Source: UBA5796 sp040752455 | Lineage (GTDB): Bacteria; Chloroflexota; Anaerolineae; Anaerolineales; Villigracilaceae | Length of the DNA stretch: 64,000 bases | Reading direction: 5' to 3' | Assembly (NCBI GenBank): GCA_049324115.1 | Contig: JBMOMN010000006.1 | Coordinates: 88,730-152,729, forward strand | Shown here: piece after piece, positions 15,273-23,827 of the stretch | How positions within the stretch are numbered: position 1 is the stretch's first letter | How the letters are laid out: every line of letters starts with the position of its first letter | Made by a program: the position numbers and the translations under genes | Notes under the pieces: generated by a model | The model's input: the letters and a program-made list of their open reading frames with translations, nothing else | What the model was told of the DNA's origin: nothing | Database searches by the model: none

Positions 15273-16220
15273 TTACGGGCTGGTCCGCTCACGCGGCACG
15301 AGCATCCAGCCGGAAAACACCTGACATTCGGATGTCCAGCCGTTGTATTCCCTCAGCGCATCGGCTGTTACCGATAAGTTCCTGGCCAGGGCTTCCAGCG
15401 AAGCCGAGGCCCCGGTCACGTAATACGGCTCGAAAGCCGGCAGGCTGGACAGGTCCGCGCTGCCGACCGGGACGACGATGACCATATCCACCCAGAGCGG
15501 CACCGGCAGGAAATAATTCGCGGTCTGGATGGCGTTCGTGGTCGTGCCGAACCGGCTTTCCAGCAGGTCCATGCTCTCCCCTTCCGAGACCTTGTGGATG
15601 ACGAACTGGTACTTCCCGGCGTTGATCGGCGCGTCCAGGGCGTAGCCGCAGGTCGTGACCGCGAGGGTGGAGACGTTGGTGGAAGCGGGACTGGCCGTCT
15701 GGGACGGGTAGGGCGTATCGGAGGGCTGGATGACGATCAAAGCCGGGGTGGTGACGGCTGATTCGGTGGCCGCGGCCGGCGTAAATCCCGGGGTGGACGA
15801 GGCGAGGCCGCCCAAAGCCGGCACGGCCGTTCGCATCCCGGACCACAGGCCGGCTACCGTCGAAGAGACATCTTCCCCGCTGAAAGCCATCCACGCCGCC
15901 CCCGCGCCGAGGAGCAGCACAAAAACCAAAAAGAAGGCTCTAAACCTGCGCGAGCCTTTTTCAGGGGGATGTTTCAAACGGTATCCCGAAGGCAGCCTGG
16001 CTTTCTCGCCCCGCTCGAAAACCGGGCAGCGGGAATGGCCTTCCGAAAGGCACTGCGACCTTTGGATTTCCAGGGCTACCGGCGAAAGGGAGCGGGACAG
16101 GTGGCAGCAATTCCACATGGAGGGGAACGCGAACGACGTTTCCCTGTCTTCGCGCACGCCCAGGTACGGGCAAACCACCATTTCCGCCGCAGGTTGCCGT
16201 TTAATCTGCGCTTCCTGCAT
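15273..16220 (-). CDS. Membrane-anchored LysM protein with Cys-rich N-terminal module
   Basis: A 315-residue protein. Residues 15-70 hold four or more Cys in the pattern CPYLG...NCCH...QCLS.....CPVF, which looks like a metal or iron-sulphur binding module. A basic region and a transmembrane helix (FFLVFVLLLGAGAAW) follow, then a Ser/Thr/Pro-rich linker. The C-terminal half contains LysM-like folds (HKVSEGESMDLLESRFGTT and a second, YVTGASASLEALARN), suggesting peptidoglycan or glycan binding outside the cell. ATG 16220 lies 2 bases after the stop of the Wzc-like gene; a TTG at 16226 is less likely. Confidence 0.78.
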   Translation of the reverse strand: MQEAQIKRQPAAEMVVCPYLGVREDRETSFAFPSMWNCCHLSRSLSPVALEIQRSQCLSEGHSRCPVFERGEKARLPSGYRLKHPPEKGSRRFRAFFLVFVLLLGAGAAWMAFSGEDVSSTVAGLWSGMRTAVPALGGLASSTPGFTPAAATESAVTTPALIVIQPSDTPYPSQTASPASTNVSTLAVTTCGYALDAPINAGKYQFVIHKVSEGESMDLLESRFGTTTNAIQTANYFLPVPLWVDMVIVVPVGSADLSSLPAFEPYYVTGASASLEALARNLSVTADALREYNGWTSECQVFSGWMLVPRERTSP

Positions 16221-16222
16221 GG

Positions 16223-18145
16223 TCAATCCCCGCCGGTCTCATCGGAGGTTTCCATTTCCTGTTTTTTCTCCCGCCTGAACAAGCGGGACGCCAGGGAATT
16301 CCTGTGGCGGTTGTTCCCCGAAATATCCGGGGTTTCCTCGGCGTGATACCCGTTACCCGAATAGGGATTGTAGTAATTGTAGGGCGAGTAATACCGGTAG
16401 CCGCCGTAGTAATAGGACCGGTTCCGGGGGATCCGGTTCAGCACCACGCCGACGATCCGGCTGTTGGCCCGATTGAACATTTCGAGGGTCGCGGCGGCGG
16501 TATCGGCGTGGGTGTAACCGGGCCGGACCACCAGCAAGACCGCGTCGGCCTTGCGGGCCAAAACCTGGGCATCCGTGACCATCGAGGGCGGGGTGTCAAT
16601 GACGACCACGTCCGCCGTTTCGAGGATGCTGCCCAGGATGCGTCCCATTTTTTCGGACCCCAGCAGCTCGACCGGGTTGGGGGGCAGGCTCCCGCTGGGA
16701 ATGACCGCCAGGTTCGGCAGGTGCGGCAGCACCCGGCCCGCGGCGCTCAGGTTCGTGTTGCCCCGGAACAGGTCGCTCAACCCGAGCCGATTGGGGACTC
16801 CCGTCAGCCGGTGGATGCGCGGACGCCGCAGGTCGGCATCCAGCAGCACCACCTTCTTGCCGCTCTGGGCGATGATCACGGCCAGGTTGGCCGCGATCGT
16901 GGTCTTCCCCTCCGCCGGGGAGGGGCTGGTGACAATGATGGTCTTGATAGGCTGGTCCACGCCGGCGTATTCCAGGTTGGTCCGCAATGAGCGGAAGGCC
17001 TCCGAGACGGGCGAGCGCGGCTGGTGGGCCACGTAGATCTGTTCGGCAGACTTGTCCTTGTATTTCAACTGGGCAATGTAACCGATGACCGGGACGCCCA
17101 GCACCCGCTCGATATCGGTCGGGGTCTTCAGGGTATCGTCCAGGTATTCGACCAGGAAGGCGATCCCGGCCATGAGCATCAGCCCGACTGCGCCGGCGAG
17201 GGCCGTGGTTTGCAAAGGCTTGGGCCGGATCGGGTCTTCGGAGACGACGGCCGGTTCGGTTTGGATCACCGTAGGCGTGCTTTGGACACGCGCCAACCGC
17301 ACCGTTTCGAGATTGTTGAGCAAATTGAGATAGATTTGCTGGTACAGGTTGAGGGTGGTCTGCAACTGGGCCAGGCGGGTCGAAGTGTCGTTGGTGCTGT
17401 CCACCGGCTTGCCCAGGACGACCAGGTTGGTATAAACCTGCTGGTACAGGTCAAGGATCGGCTGCAACTGGTCGAGATTGGCCTGCTTATCGAGTATCTC
17501 GGCGTTTTCTTCATCCGTCCGGGTGCGTTTCTTGGACAACTCCTCGATCCGGGTTTCCAATTCTGAAATCTGGGCCTGGAGGGATACGATCTGGCCCTGG
17601 ACCTTGGTCACCTGGTCCTGGACCGTGGCCGTGGAAATATTGTCAATCTGGTTCTGCAAATTCGTGATCTGGCCCTGCACGGTCTCGATGTTTTTCTTCA
17701 GGTTCTCTTCCGAGTTGGCGTAACGGACAGCCTGCATACTTTCGTTCTGGTTGATCAGGGCTGTCACCAGGACGTTGGCGATGTCCTCAGCGTGGTCCGG
17801 GTTGCTGTCTTCGACGACCAACTGGATGAATTGCGAATCCTCGGACTGCTGGGCCCGCACCTGCTCGACCAATACCGGATAGCCCAATTCATTCGAAGCG
17901 GCGTCGAGGACCGGCCTGGAGGTCAGCAATTGCACGTAGGTCTTGGCCAGTTGCTGGCTTTCGAGGTACGAGTTATAGTCGTAGCCGGTCTGCACCGGGC
18001 GCAGCAGCACGAAACGGGTGGTGGCCTGGTAGATCGGCGTTTGCCGGGTGGTGAAATAGTACCCGCCCCCGGCCCCGAGGATCAGCCCCAGGATCAAGAG
18101 CCAGGCCCAGCGGCGGGCAATGGAAAAGTATTGTCTGATCTCCAT
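16223..18145 (-). CDS. Wzz/Wzc-type polysaccharide co-polymerase with BY-kinase domain
   Basis: A 640-residue fused chain-length regulator and tyrosine autokinase. An N-terminal transmembrane helix follows YFSIARRWAW, then an extracellular Wzz region rich in coiled coil (about 130-290), a second helix (about 310-330), and a cytoplasmic BY-kinase. The kinase has Walker A (SPSPAEGKTT), Walker A' (VVLLDADLRRP) and Walker B (VVVIDTPP), and the C-terminal tail (about 575-600) is packed with Tyr for autophosphorylation. It controls export and length of capsule or EPS. AGGAG precedes ATG 18145. It heads the LysM and DUF4012 genes with a gap of only 2 bases to the LysM start. Confidence 0.92.
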   Translation of the reverse strand: MEIRQYFSIARRWAWLLILGLILGAGGGYYFTTRQTPIYQATTRFVLLRPVQTGYDYNSYLESQQLAKTYVQLLTSRPVLDAASNELGYPVLVEQVRAQQSEDSQFIQLVVEDSNPDHAEDIANVLVTALINQNESMQAVRYANSEENLKKNIETVQGQITNLQNQIDNISTATVQDQVTKVQGQIVSLQAQISELETRIEELSKKRTRTDEENAEILDKQANLDQLQPILDLYQQVYTNLVVLGKPVDSTNDTSTRLAQLQTTLNLYQQIYLNLLNNLETVRLARVQSTPTVIQTEPAVVSEDPIRPKPLQTTALAGAVGLMLMAGIAFLVEYLDDTLKTPTDIERVLGVPVIGYIAQLKYKDKSAEQIYVAHQPRSPVSEAFRSLRTNLEYAGVDQPIKTIIVTSPSPAEGKTTIAANLAVIIAQSGKKVVLLDADLRRPRIHRLTGVPNRLGLSDLFRGNTNLSAAGRVLPHLPNLAVIPSGSLPPNPVELLGSEKMGRILGSILETADVVVIDTPPSMVTDAQVLARKADAVLLVVRPGYTHADTAAATLEMFNRANSRIVGVVLNRIPRNRSYYYGGYRYYSPYNYYNPYSGNGYHAEETPDISGNNRHRNSLASRLFRREKKQEMETSDETGGD

Positions 18146-18321
18146 CAATTCTCCTGCGGTGTCATGCGTGAGATGAATGCTCGATGAATACCCAAAATAT
18201 AGGCAATGCGATTTTCGACTGATTTTCTGGAAAAGCGGCCGGGAGGAACCACCATTAAAGGACCACCACTTCCTCAGACCGGGGAGACAGGGCCATTATA
18301 CTCCCTATCAAAGACTACCTT

Positions 18322-18765
18322 TTACGCGGCCGATTCGAACACGGCGAACCTTTCGGTCGCGCCTGCGGATTCGCCGACGGCCCGCCCTTCGACTTCGACC
18401 CAGGCGTGGGCGCGCATCCCGCCCCCGGCCCTGGCCGCCCCGATCCGCAGCCGGGACGGGATGCCGCGCCGCTCCAGCAACCGGTACAACGCCAGGGCGC
18501 GGACGAGACAGGTCATCGGCAGGAAATGGCCCCGGGCGGCCAGACCCAGCAGCCGTCCGGTGCGCTGCGCCAGGACGATCTTTTCGGGCCGGAGGGGGCT
18601 TTCGTCCGGCAGCGAAGCAGGAGGGGCGGCCAAAGTCTCGATTTTCATCCGGCTCGACGCCAGGGACGCCCCCCAAAGCGCCCACCAGGCTTCGGCCAGG
18701 ACGAGCCAGTCGGCGGGCGAAAGCTGCCGGGCCAGGCGCAATCTACGCTTGAACGAGTTCGACAA
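18322..18765 (-). CDS. Lasso peptide B2 protein (transglutaminase-like leader peptidase)
   Basis: A 147-residue cysteine protease of the lasso B2 family (Transglut_core3). It removes the leader from the precursor before ring closure, working with B1. The catalytic Cys is in MTCLVRALALY (near residue 85) and the His in AHAWVEVEG (near 119). The acidic third residue expected after the His motif appears as Glu (VGES) rather than Asp. The start overlaps the B1 gene by 23 bases, and it is the last gene of the cluster. Confidence 0.88.
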   Translation of the reverse strand: MSNSFKRRLRLARQLSPADWLVLAEAWWALWGASLASSRMKIETLAAPPASLPDESPLRPEKIVLAQRTGRLLGLAARGHFLPMTCLVRALALYRLLERRGIPSRLRIGAARAGGGMRAHAWVEVEGRAVGESAGATERFAVFESAA

Positions 18766-19024
18766 GGCCGTTTTCCAGCAGGTCGTCCAGCAGTTCCAGC
18801 AAGTCCCGTTTCAGTTCGGCCGGCTCGACTTCGTATTCATCCAGGAGCCGGGCATGGATGGCTGCCAGCGGCTGGCCGTCTTCGAGCAGGTCCCAGAAGC
18901 GGCCGCCAACCTCCTCCAGGGCAAAGTAGGCGTTGGCGCGGGTGTCGAGCAGGAAGCTTGCGCCATCCACGCTGGTAAAGAAGACGTGGGCAGGGATGCG
19001 GACGGTTGTATCGAGGCTCAGCAC
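18743..19024 (-). CDS. Lasso peptide B1 protein (PqqD-like RiPP recognition element)
   Basis: A 93-residue stand-alone RRE of the PqqD fold. It has an N-terminal beta-hairpin region, FLLDTRANAYFALEEVGGR as the core strand-helix, and a C-terminal helix bundle. Such proteins bind the Y..P motif of lasso leaders and present the precursor to B2 and the cyclase. It overlaps the kinase gene by 7 bases and B2 by 23 bases, so the three are translationally coupled. Confidence 0.88.
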   Translation of the reverse strand: MLSLDTTVRIPAHVFFTSVDGASFLLDTRANAYFALEEVGGRFWDLLEDGQPLAAIHARLLDEYEVEPAELKRDLLELLDDLLENGLVELVQA

Positions 19025-19788
19025 AGGCTCTCCAGCATGGTCTTGATTTCGGGTAACACGTCTTTACGATGGGGATAGGCCAGCCGGTAGGCCGGGACCC
19101 GCCCGGCAACGGTGGCGCAGAAGGCCAGGTGGTTGGCGAGCAGGCCCGGACCGAGGAGCCGGGTCCCGGCGGTGTGGCGGATCAGTTCCTGGGCGGCGCG
19201 GCCCCGGGGGAGCAATTGCAGACCGGGGGCGGCATCGGCTTCGGTGTCCTCCAGGACACAGATCCGCTCCAGCGGGAGATGCTCCGGCAGGGTCAGGCCG
19301 GGCTGCTGGTCCGGCAGCAGTTTCAATTGGGGGAAGCGCGGCCAGACCCGCACCCCCTCCGGCTCGAGGGACGCCGGGAGGATGTCGTCCGCGACCCGCT
19401 GCCAGCCTGAATCCCCCAAATACGCGGCCAGGGTGGATTTGCCCCGGCCCGAGTCGCCCAGGAAGACGGTCGTCTGCCCGTGGAACCGGGCGGCGCTGGC
19501 GTGCAGGCTCCAGTTACGGCGCAGGGCCAGGGCCAGCACCAGGGCCGGGCCGAACAGGATTTCGCGGTCCAGATCGGATAGAGGGGATCGGTCATCGCCC
19601 ACCCGCCGGATCGACTCACCTCCAGGCCCAATGTAGAAGTCGCTGCCACCGGAGACTTTGAGGAGGATGCCAGGAGGGGCGGACCAGGTTTCGACGTGAC
19701 GGGTCGTCTCGCCAATCCAGCCGGTTGTGTGGCGAGAGACATTGCCGAGCTCGGGGTATGGCGGGGAAAAATCCATCCAGGAAGCCAT
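19018..19788 (-). CDS. HPr-kinase-like (lasso-peptide-associated) kinase
   Basis: A protein of about 256 residues with the HprK P-loop, GDSGRGKSTLAAYL, and a downstream VADDILPA segment where the metal-binding acidic residues fall. HprK-like enzymes in paeninodin-type clusters phosphorylate the precursor peptide. Position between the precursor and B1 supports the same role here. The start is uncertain: ATG 19788 begins 46 bases after the precursor stop; ATG 19857 and a start at 19920 would overlap the precursor gene. Confidence 0.8.
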   Translation of the reverse strand: MASWMDFSPPYPELGNVSRHTTGWIGETTRHVETWSAPPGILLKVSGGSDFYIGPGGESIRRVGDDRSPLSDLDREILFGPALVLALALRRNWSLHASAARFHGQTTVFLGDSGRGKSTLAAYLGDSGWQRVADDILPASLEPEGVRVWPRFPQLKLLPDQQPGLTLPEHLPLERICVLEDTEADAAPGLQLLPRGRAAQELIRHTAGTRLLGPGLLANHLAFCATVAGRVPAYRLAYPHRKDVLPEIKTMLESLC

Positions 19789-19834
19789 CTGGAAATCACC
19801 GGAGCCTGAATTATTTGCGGCCTGAACCGCCGGT

Positions 19835-20065
19835 CTAGGGAGTCCTGTACGGGTCATAAAAACCGTCCGGCTGGGACAGGCCAACCACGGGCGCGCGGGT
19901 GGTCGAGAGTCCCGAATCACCCGCGCCGGGGGAACCGCCCAGGGTCAGGCCGCGCAGGTCGCCCAGCGGTTCCAGTTGGGGCTTGCGATACGGTTTACGG
20001 CGTCCGGCTTTTCCACCCTCGGCAAATTTTTCAGATCCAGGTAATTGGCTTCGGTTAGCGGGCAT
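19835..20065 (-). CDS. Lasso peptide precursor
   Basis: A 76-residue precursor. ATG 20065 has GGAG 5 bases upstream. The leader contains the canonical recognition motif: Tyr26, Pro29, Leu31, Gly35 and Thr41, with Thr at the penultimate leader position (GDLRGLTL). The predicted core is residues 43-76, starting GGSPGAGDSG and ending FYDPYRTP. Gly1 and Asp8 of the core would close an 8-residue macrolactam ring, leaving a long tail of 26 residues. The leader region overlaps the 3' end of the cyclase gene in another frame; the core does not. The neighbours (cyclase, kinase, B1, B2) make the assignment strong; the exact ring is inferred. Confidence 0.87.
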   Translation of the reverse strand: MPANRSQLPGSEKFAEGGKAGRRKPYRKPQLEPLGDLRGLTLGGSPGAGDSGLSTTRAPVVGLSQPDGFYDPYRTP

Positions 20066-21915
20066 CTCGACTCCATTGACAAGGGTGTGATGGCCTGGCA
20101 CCATGCGACATAAGACACGCACAACCACGGCACAAGTGCAGCCGGCCCGTCCGTCGCGGGCGTGACCGGGGTATTCCAATGATCGTCCAGCCAATCAGCT
20201 CTGACGAAATTGCGCCAGACGGCGCCAGGATCCTCGAAACTTGCCAATAAAATTTGCTTTTCCCCTTCGATGCCGCGTCTGAATAATGACAATAAAGGCG
20301 TTGGCTGCTGGCGGGCGCGGATAGTCTCAGGAAGGATGCCGCGCAATGCCACCCGCAGGATGTATTTATAGTAACCGCGATTATAAAGCTGGTGGGCAGG
20401 AAGCGCCAATACGAATTCGACCAACCGCCGGTCCCGGTAGGGATGGCGCAGGTCGAGCGAGTGGCGGCTGGCGTTGAAAACTTCTCCTGCGCAATTGCTT
20501 GCCGCCTCCCTGCCCAGGATGTTCCGTTTAAGCTCGAAAACGGGATCGGAGCCGGGTGCAGTCCCGGACAGATAATCGGCCGCGCGGGACGTCAACCACA
20601 CCGGGGACTGGTTTTTGCCCCGGAAACGCCTCCCGCCGGGAATCTTGTCGACCAGACGCCTGGCAACCCGCCGGACATAACCCGACCCCAGAGTCCTTCC
20701 CGGACCGGCGTAGCGGAGGTGGCGTTCCAGTTCGCGGCCCGCCTCCCGGAATCTTCTCTCTTCGAGCAAGGCGACCAGCCAGTCTTCTTCGCCGCTGTAG
20801 AGTTCATCGCCAAAAGCGCCGGTGAACAGGACGCGCAGCCCTTCCCGGTTTGCCCGGCGGTAAGCGCGCTCCTTCAACAAACGGTATGGATTCCCCTCAG
20901 GCTGGTTCGGGTTTTGCGGCCAGTTCTCCCAATCCTTGAGAGGCCAGGCATCATCACAGGCTATCTGGATCGAGTGCAGGTTGTATTTCTCTTTGACAGC
21001 GTTGATGTAAACCCGCTCATCACAATCTGTCAATTCATCGAACACGTAAGAAATCGTAGTCAACTGCTGCGGGGCGATCATGCGGGCGGCGAGACTGGCA
21101 ACCGAGGTCGAATCCAGGCCGCCGCTCATCAGCACGCCGACCGGGGTGGTGGAACGCATCCGGCAGCGGACGCTTTCTTCGAGCAGGGCGCGGAAGTGTC
21201 CGGCGTATTCCTCGTCGGTTTTGTAGCGGATCTTTATCGCCGGGTCAGGCTGCCAGTAACGCCATTTGCGTTCGCCGGAGGCATCAACGACCATCACGTG
21301 AGCCGGGAGCAGTTCGAAAACGCCCTCGAACAGGGTCTGGCCGTCCTCGGTGGCCTTGAGCGCAAAATAGTGAGCCGCGGCCCGTTCGTTGATCCCGGGA
21401 TTCAGCCCGTCCGCCCCGGCAACGGCCCAGGGTTCGGAGGCGACCACCAGCCGGGCGCCGCGCCAGGCATAGAAGAGGGTGCGGTCGCCCAATTGGTCCC
21501 GGGCGCAGACCAGACGAGCCTTTGATTCGTCGAGGATGACCAGCCCGAATTCGCCGACAAAATGCTCGAAGCAATGTTCCCCCCAGCGAAGGTAGGCGCG
21601 CAGGACCAGGGCGGCATCCGAGAGACGGCTCCCCTGTTCAGGATCGAAGCCCAGGCTGTTGAACATCTCGGGGCGGTTGTCCAGGCGGCCATCGAAGACG
21701 ATCCTGAAAGGTATCCCGTCCAACTGCAAGGGCTGTCTTTCCCCCACTTCTTCCGGGACGGTCCAGAAATGCCAGTGGCCCAGGGCGGCGCGACCGGTCA
21801 CGGACATGTCGCTCCCGTCGGGACCGCGGTGGGCCAACCGGTCCATCACGCGGCCCAATACCCCGGGGTCAACCGGGGTATTGGAGTAGTCGTAAACAAC
21901 TGCAATGCCGCTCAA
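19945..21915 (-). CDS. Lasso peptide cyclase (asparagine synthetase B homologue)
   Basis: A 656-residue AsnB-like enzyme. The N-terminal glutaminase-like domain begins MSGIAVV: the nucleophilic Cys2 of true AsnB is Ser, as expected for lasso cyclases that do not need glutamine. The synthetase domain has the PP-loop VLMSGGLDSTSVA near residue 255, used to adenylate the core Asp side chain before ring closure. Translation appears to start at TTG 21915. The last 40 residues are encoded in the region that also encodes the precursor leader, and look like a C-terminal extension. Confidence 0.88.
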   Translation of the reverse strand: MSGIAVVYDYSNTPVDPGVLGRVMDRLAHRGPDGSDMSVTGRAALGHWHFWTVPEEVGERQPLQLDGIPFRIVFDGRLDNRPEMFNSLGFDPEQGSRLSDAALVLRAYLRWGEHCFEHFVGEFGLVILDESKARLVCARDQLGDRTLFYAWRGARLVVASEPWAVAGADGLNPGINERAAAHYFALKATEDGQTLFEGVFELLPAHVMVVDASGERKWRYWQPDPAIKIRYKTDEEYAGHFRALLEESVRCRMRSTTPVGVLMSGGLDSTSVASLAARMIAPQQLTTISYVFDELTDCDERVYINAVKEKYNLHSIQIACDDAWPLKDWENWPQNPNQPEGNPYRLLKERAYRRANREGLRVLFTGAFGDELYSGEEDWLVALLEERRFREAGRELERHLRYAGPGRTLGSGYVRRVARRLVDKIPGGRRFRGKNQSPVWLTSRAADYLSGTAPGSDPVFELKRNILGREAASNCAGEVFNASRHSLDLRHPYRDRRLVEFVLALPAHQLYNRGYYKYILRVALRGILPETIRARQQPTPLLSLFRRGIEGEKQILLASFEDPGAVWRNFVRADWLDDHWNTPVTPATDGPAALVPWLCVSYVAWCQAITPLSMESRCPLTEANYLDLKNLPRVEKPDAVNRIASPNWNRWATCAA

Positions 21916-22050
21916 GAGTTATCCAATGTCAAATCAACAGCGAGGATTTGGGGCAAAGGTGTGGCCTGCCAGATAAAAGCAGAAGGCAGAAAATACTTTA
22001 AGGCGGCGCAGCCTGCCCTTGCCCGCTTCATGTAATTTTGGCTTGCGCAA

Positions 22051-22079
22051 TTGACTTTATCCTAACCTCGGCGTAAAAT
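22051..22079 (+). promoter_or_regulatory. Promoter of the restriction-modification islet
   Basis: TTGACT (22051-22056) and TAAAAT (22074-22079) are spaced by 17 bases. Two ctaata repeats lie between the -10 and the start codon and could be an operator. Confidence 0.75.
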
Positions 22080-22124
22080 AGCTAACATATCCAAAATAAC
22101 TAATACCGCTAATAAGAAGGTAAC

Positions 22125-22367
22125 ATGTCAACAAAAACCATATCATCAACAGATGCCCAAAATAATTTTGGAAGAATTCTCGACGATGTAATTCAAAACA
22201 ATACCAGATATATCCTTAAACGACGCTCATCACCTAAAGCAATTGTGTTAAGCCTGTCTGATTTTCAGAGTCTTATCCACAATCAAGATGACCAAATAAA
22301 GCTAACCCGGCTGATCAGTGAAATGAGTCCTTCTTACGAGCTTGGCGAAACTATAGCAAAGGAGTGA
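22125..22367 (+). CDS. Phd/YefM-family antitoxin-like DNA-binding protein
   Basis: An 80-residue protein with the Phd/YefM fold: an N-terminal TISSTDAQNNFGRILDDV strand-helix and the ILKRRSSPKAIVLSLSDF core. These proteins bind DNA and neutralise RelE/Doc/PIN toxins. No toxin gene follows; the next gene, 9 bases downstream, is a DNA methyltransferase. It may therefore act as a regulator of the restriction-modification unit, or be a remnant. AAGG precedes the ATG. Composition is much more AT-rich than upstream genes, suggesting transfer. Confidence 0.82.
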   Translation: MSTKTISSTDAQNNFGRILDDVIQNNTRYILKRRSSPKAIVLSLSDFQSLIHNQDDQIKLTRLISEMSPSYELGETIAKE

Positions 22368-22376
22368 TGACTTCCC

Positions 22377-23246
22377 ATGGAAGAAAATACTGCTTTACGC
22401 GATTTGATAATTAACGGCGATGCGGAAACAGAATTAAAAAAAATACCTTCGGAATCAGTAAACTGTATTATCACAAGTCCGCCATATTACATGCAAAGGG
22501 ACTATAGCACTAATATCCAGATTGGAAATGAAGAAACGCCAGAGGCATACGTTCAGCGGTTGATCGGCGTCTTCAAAGAATGTCTGAGAATTTTGCGCGA
22601 AGATGGAACTTTGTGGCTGAATTTGGGCGATAAATATCAAAATGGTGAATTGTTAGGAATGCCTTGGATGGTAGTTTTCGCTCTAAAAGAACAGGGGTGG
22701 ATGCTGCGCTCGGACATAATTTGGCACAAACCAAATGCCATGCCGTCATCGGTAAGTAACAGACCCACAACAGATCACGAGTACATTTTCTTTTTTTCAA
22801 AAAGCAAAACTTATTATTACGACATTGACTCGATACGAGAACCGCATGTGACCTTTTCAGAGAATAGCAGGATGAAAGGAGGCCGCAACCACTTTGGTAA
22901 GGTAAACGGAACGCCAGAACAAGGGAAAAATAGCGGTAATCAAAATCTCCATAACGGAAACTGGGATAAGGCTTTTCATCCGCTTGGGAGAAATCGCAGA
23001 ACAGTATGGGAAATACCGTTGTCGAAATTTCGAGAGGCGCACTTTGCTGTTTTCCCTGAAAAACTTGTTGAATTATGCTTGCTGGCTGGCTGCCCTGAAG
23101 ACGGGATCGTCCTCGACCCTTTCATCGGCAGTGGTACGACAGCCGTTGTAGCGCAAAAATTTGGCAGAAGTTACATCGGTATTGACAGCAATCCAGAATA
23201 CTGCGAGATGGCCAATAAACGCCTTTTACAGAAATCCTTGATTTAA
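22377..23246 (+). CDS. Beta-class DNA methyltransferase of a type II restriction-modification system
   Basis: A 289-residue amino-methyltransferase. The catalytic motif IV is TSPPYYMQRDY near residue 35, and the SAM-binding motif I, DPFIGSGTTAVVA, comes near residue 245. This order defines the beta class. TSPPY occurs in N4-cytosine and some N6-adenine enzymes, so the modified base is not settled. It converges with the restriction enzyme gene, the two stops overlapping by 4 bases (23243-23246). AT-rich like its neighbours. Confidence 0.92.
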   Translation: MEENTALRDLIINGDAETELKKIPSESVNCIITSPPYYMQRDYSTNIQIGNEETPEAYVQRLIGVFKECLRILREDGTLWLNLGDKYQNGELLGMPWMVVFALKEQGWMLRSDIIWHKPNAMPSSVSNRPTTDHEYIFFFSKSKTYYYDIDSIREPHVTFSENSRMKGGRNHFGKVNGTPEQGKNSGNQNLHNGNWDKAFHPLGRNRRTVWEIPLSKFREAHFAVFPEKLVELCLLAGCPEDGIVLDPFIGSGTTAVVAQKFGRSYIGIDSNPEYCEMANKRLLQKSLI

Positions 23247-23827
23247 GCAGCTATGCTGTTCAATAAGGGAATAAGGTCCTTGAGCTTTTCAACCAGCAAT
23301 GGCTCAATCTGAGTTACCTGATTCGGATTTGCCTGAATGTAAATATACAGTTCGGATTTCAGGGTATCGAAATCGCCGCTCCATGACTCAGCTATGACAA
23401 CAGGTACACACTTGTGTCCCGTTTCTGTGGCAACAAGGATTGATTTATAAATGTCGCGAGTAAAAAGCGTTGCATGGCCGCCCCCCATAGTCTCACGGGT
23501 TTTCACAGGAATAAGCAATGTGCCGCCTTTGCCTGAAATTTCTACATCGTATGTTTCATCGTTGATAGTTACTTGCGCGTCACTTACCGATAGTGGAAGA
23601 GCAGATTGCTGAATCAGGTCTTTTAAATTTCTTCTTACAATTTTCTCGAAAACCGTTCCTTTTAGCGCGCGTCTGCTCCCTTCAAGCCTTGCAAGCATTA
23701 CTTCCGAAATAGCGGGCCATTCCCAATTTTCGGGGTCAGGGAATAATGGTTCTACAAACTTCCTGATTTCGTTCACAAGAAATGACTTGCGTTCTACATC
23801 TGTTTTTCCTGGAACACTCCCAAGCAA
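23243..23827 (-). CDS. Type II restriction endonuclease, catalytic C-terminal part (separated by a frameshift)
   Basis: A 194-residue frame. A PD-(D/E)XK-like core can be seen: EGSRRALKGTVFEKIVRRN, then YDVEISGKGG and IPVKTRETMGG, where Glu/Asp followed by a strand and a Lys-containing motif fits the nuclease active site. Position, convergent to a methyltransferase, supports a restriction enzyme. The protein appears to begin upstream in another frame (23736-24128). Removing one A from the aattaag stretch near 23858 joins both frames into one protein of about 295 residues, a normal size for this class. Confidence 0.7.
   Translation of the reverse strand: MLGSVPGKTDVERKSFLVNEIRKFVEPLFPDPENWEWPAISEVMLARLEGSRRALKGTVFEKIVRRNLKDLIQQSALPLSVSDAQVTINDETYDVEISGKGGTLLIPVKTRETMGGGHATLFTRDIYKSILVATETGHKCVPVVIAESWSGDFDTLKSELYIYIQANPNQVTQIEPLLVEKLKDLIPLLNSIAA

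Noticed and set aside
22125..23246. Phd-like gene plus next gene as a toxin-antitoxin pair
   Set aside because: The next gene is a clear DNA methyltransferase with catalytic motifs, not a toxin.
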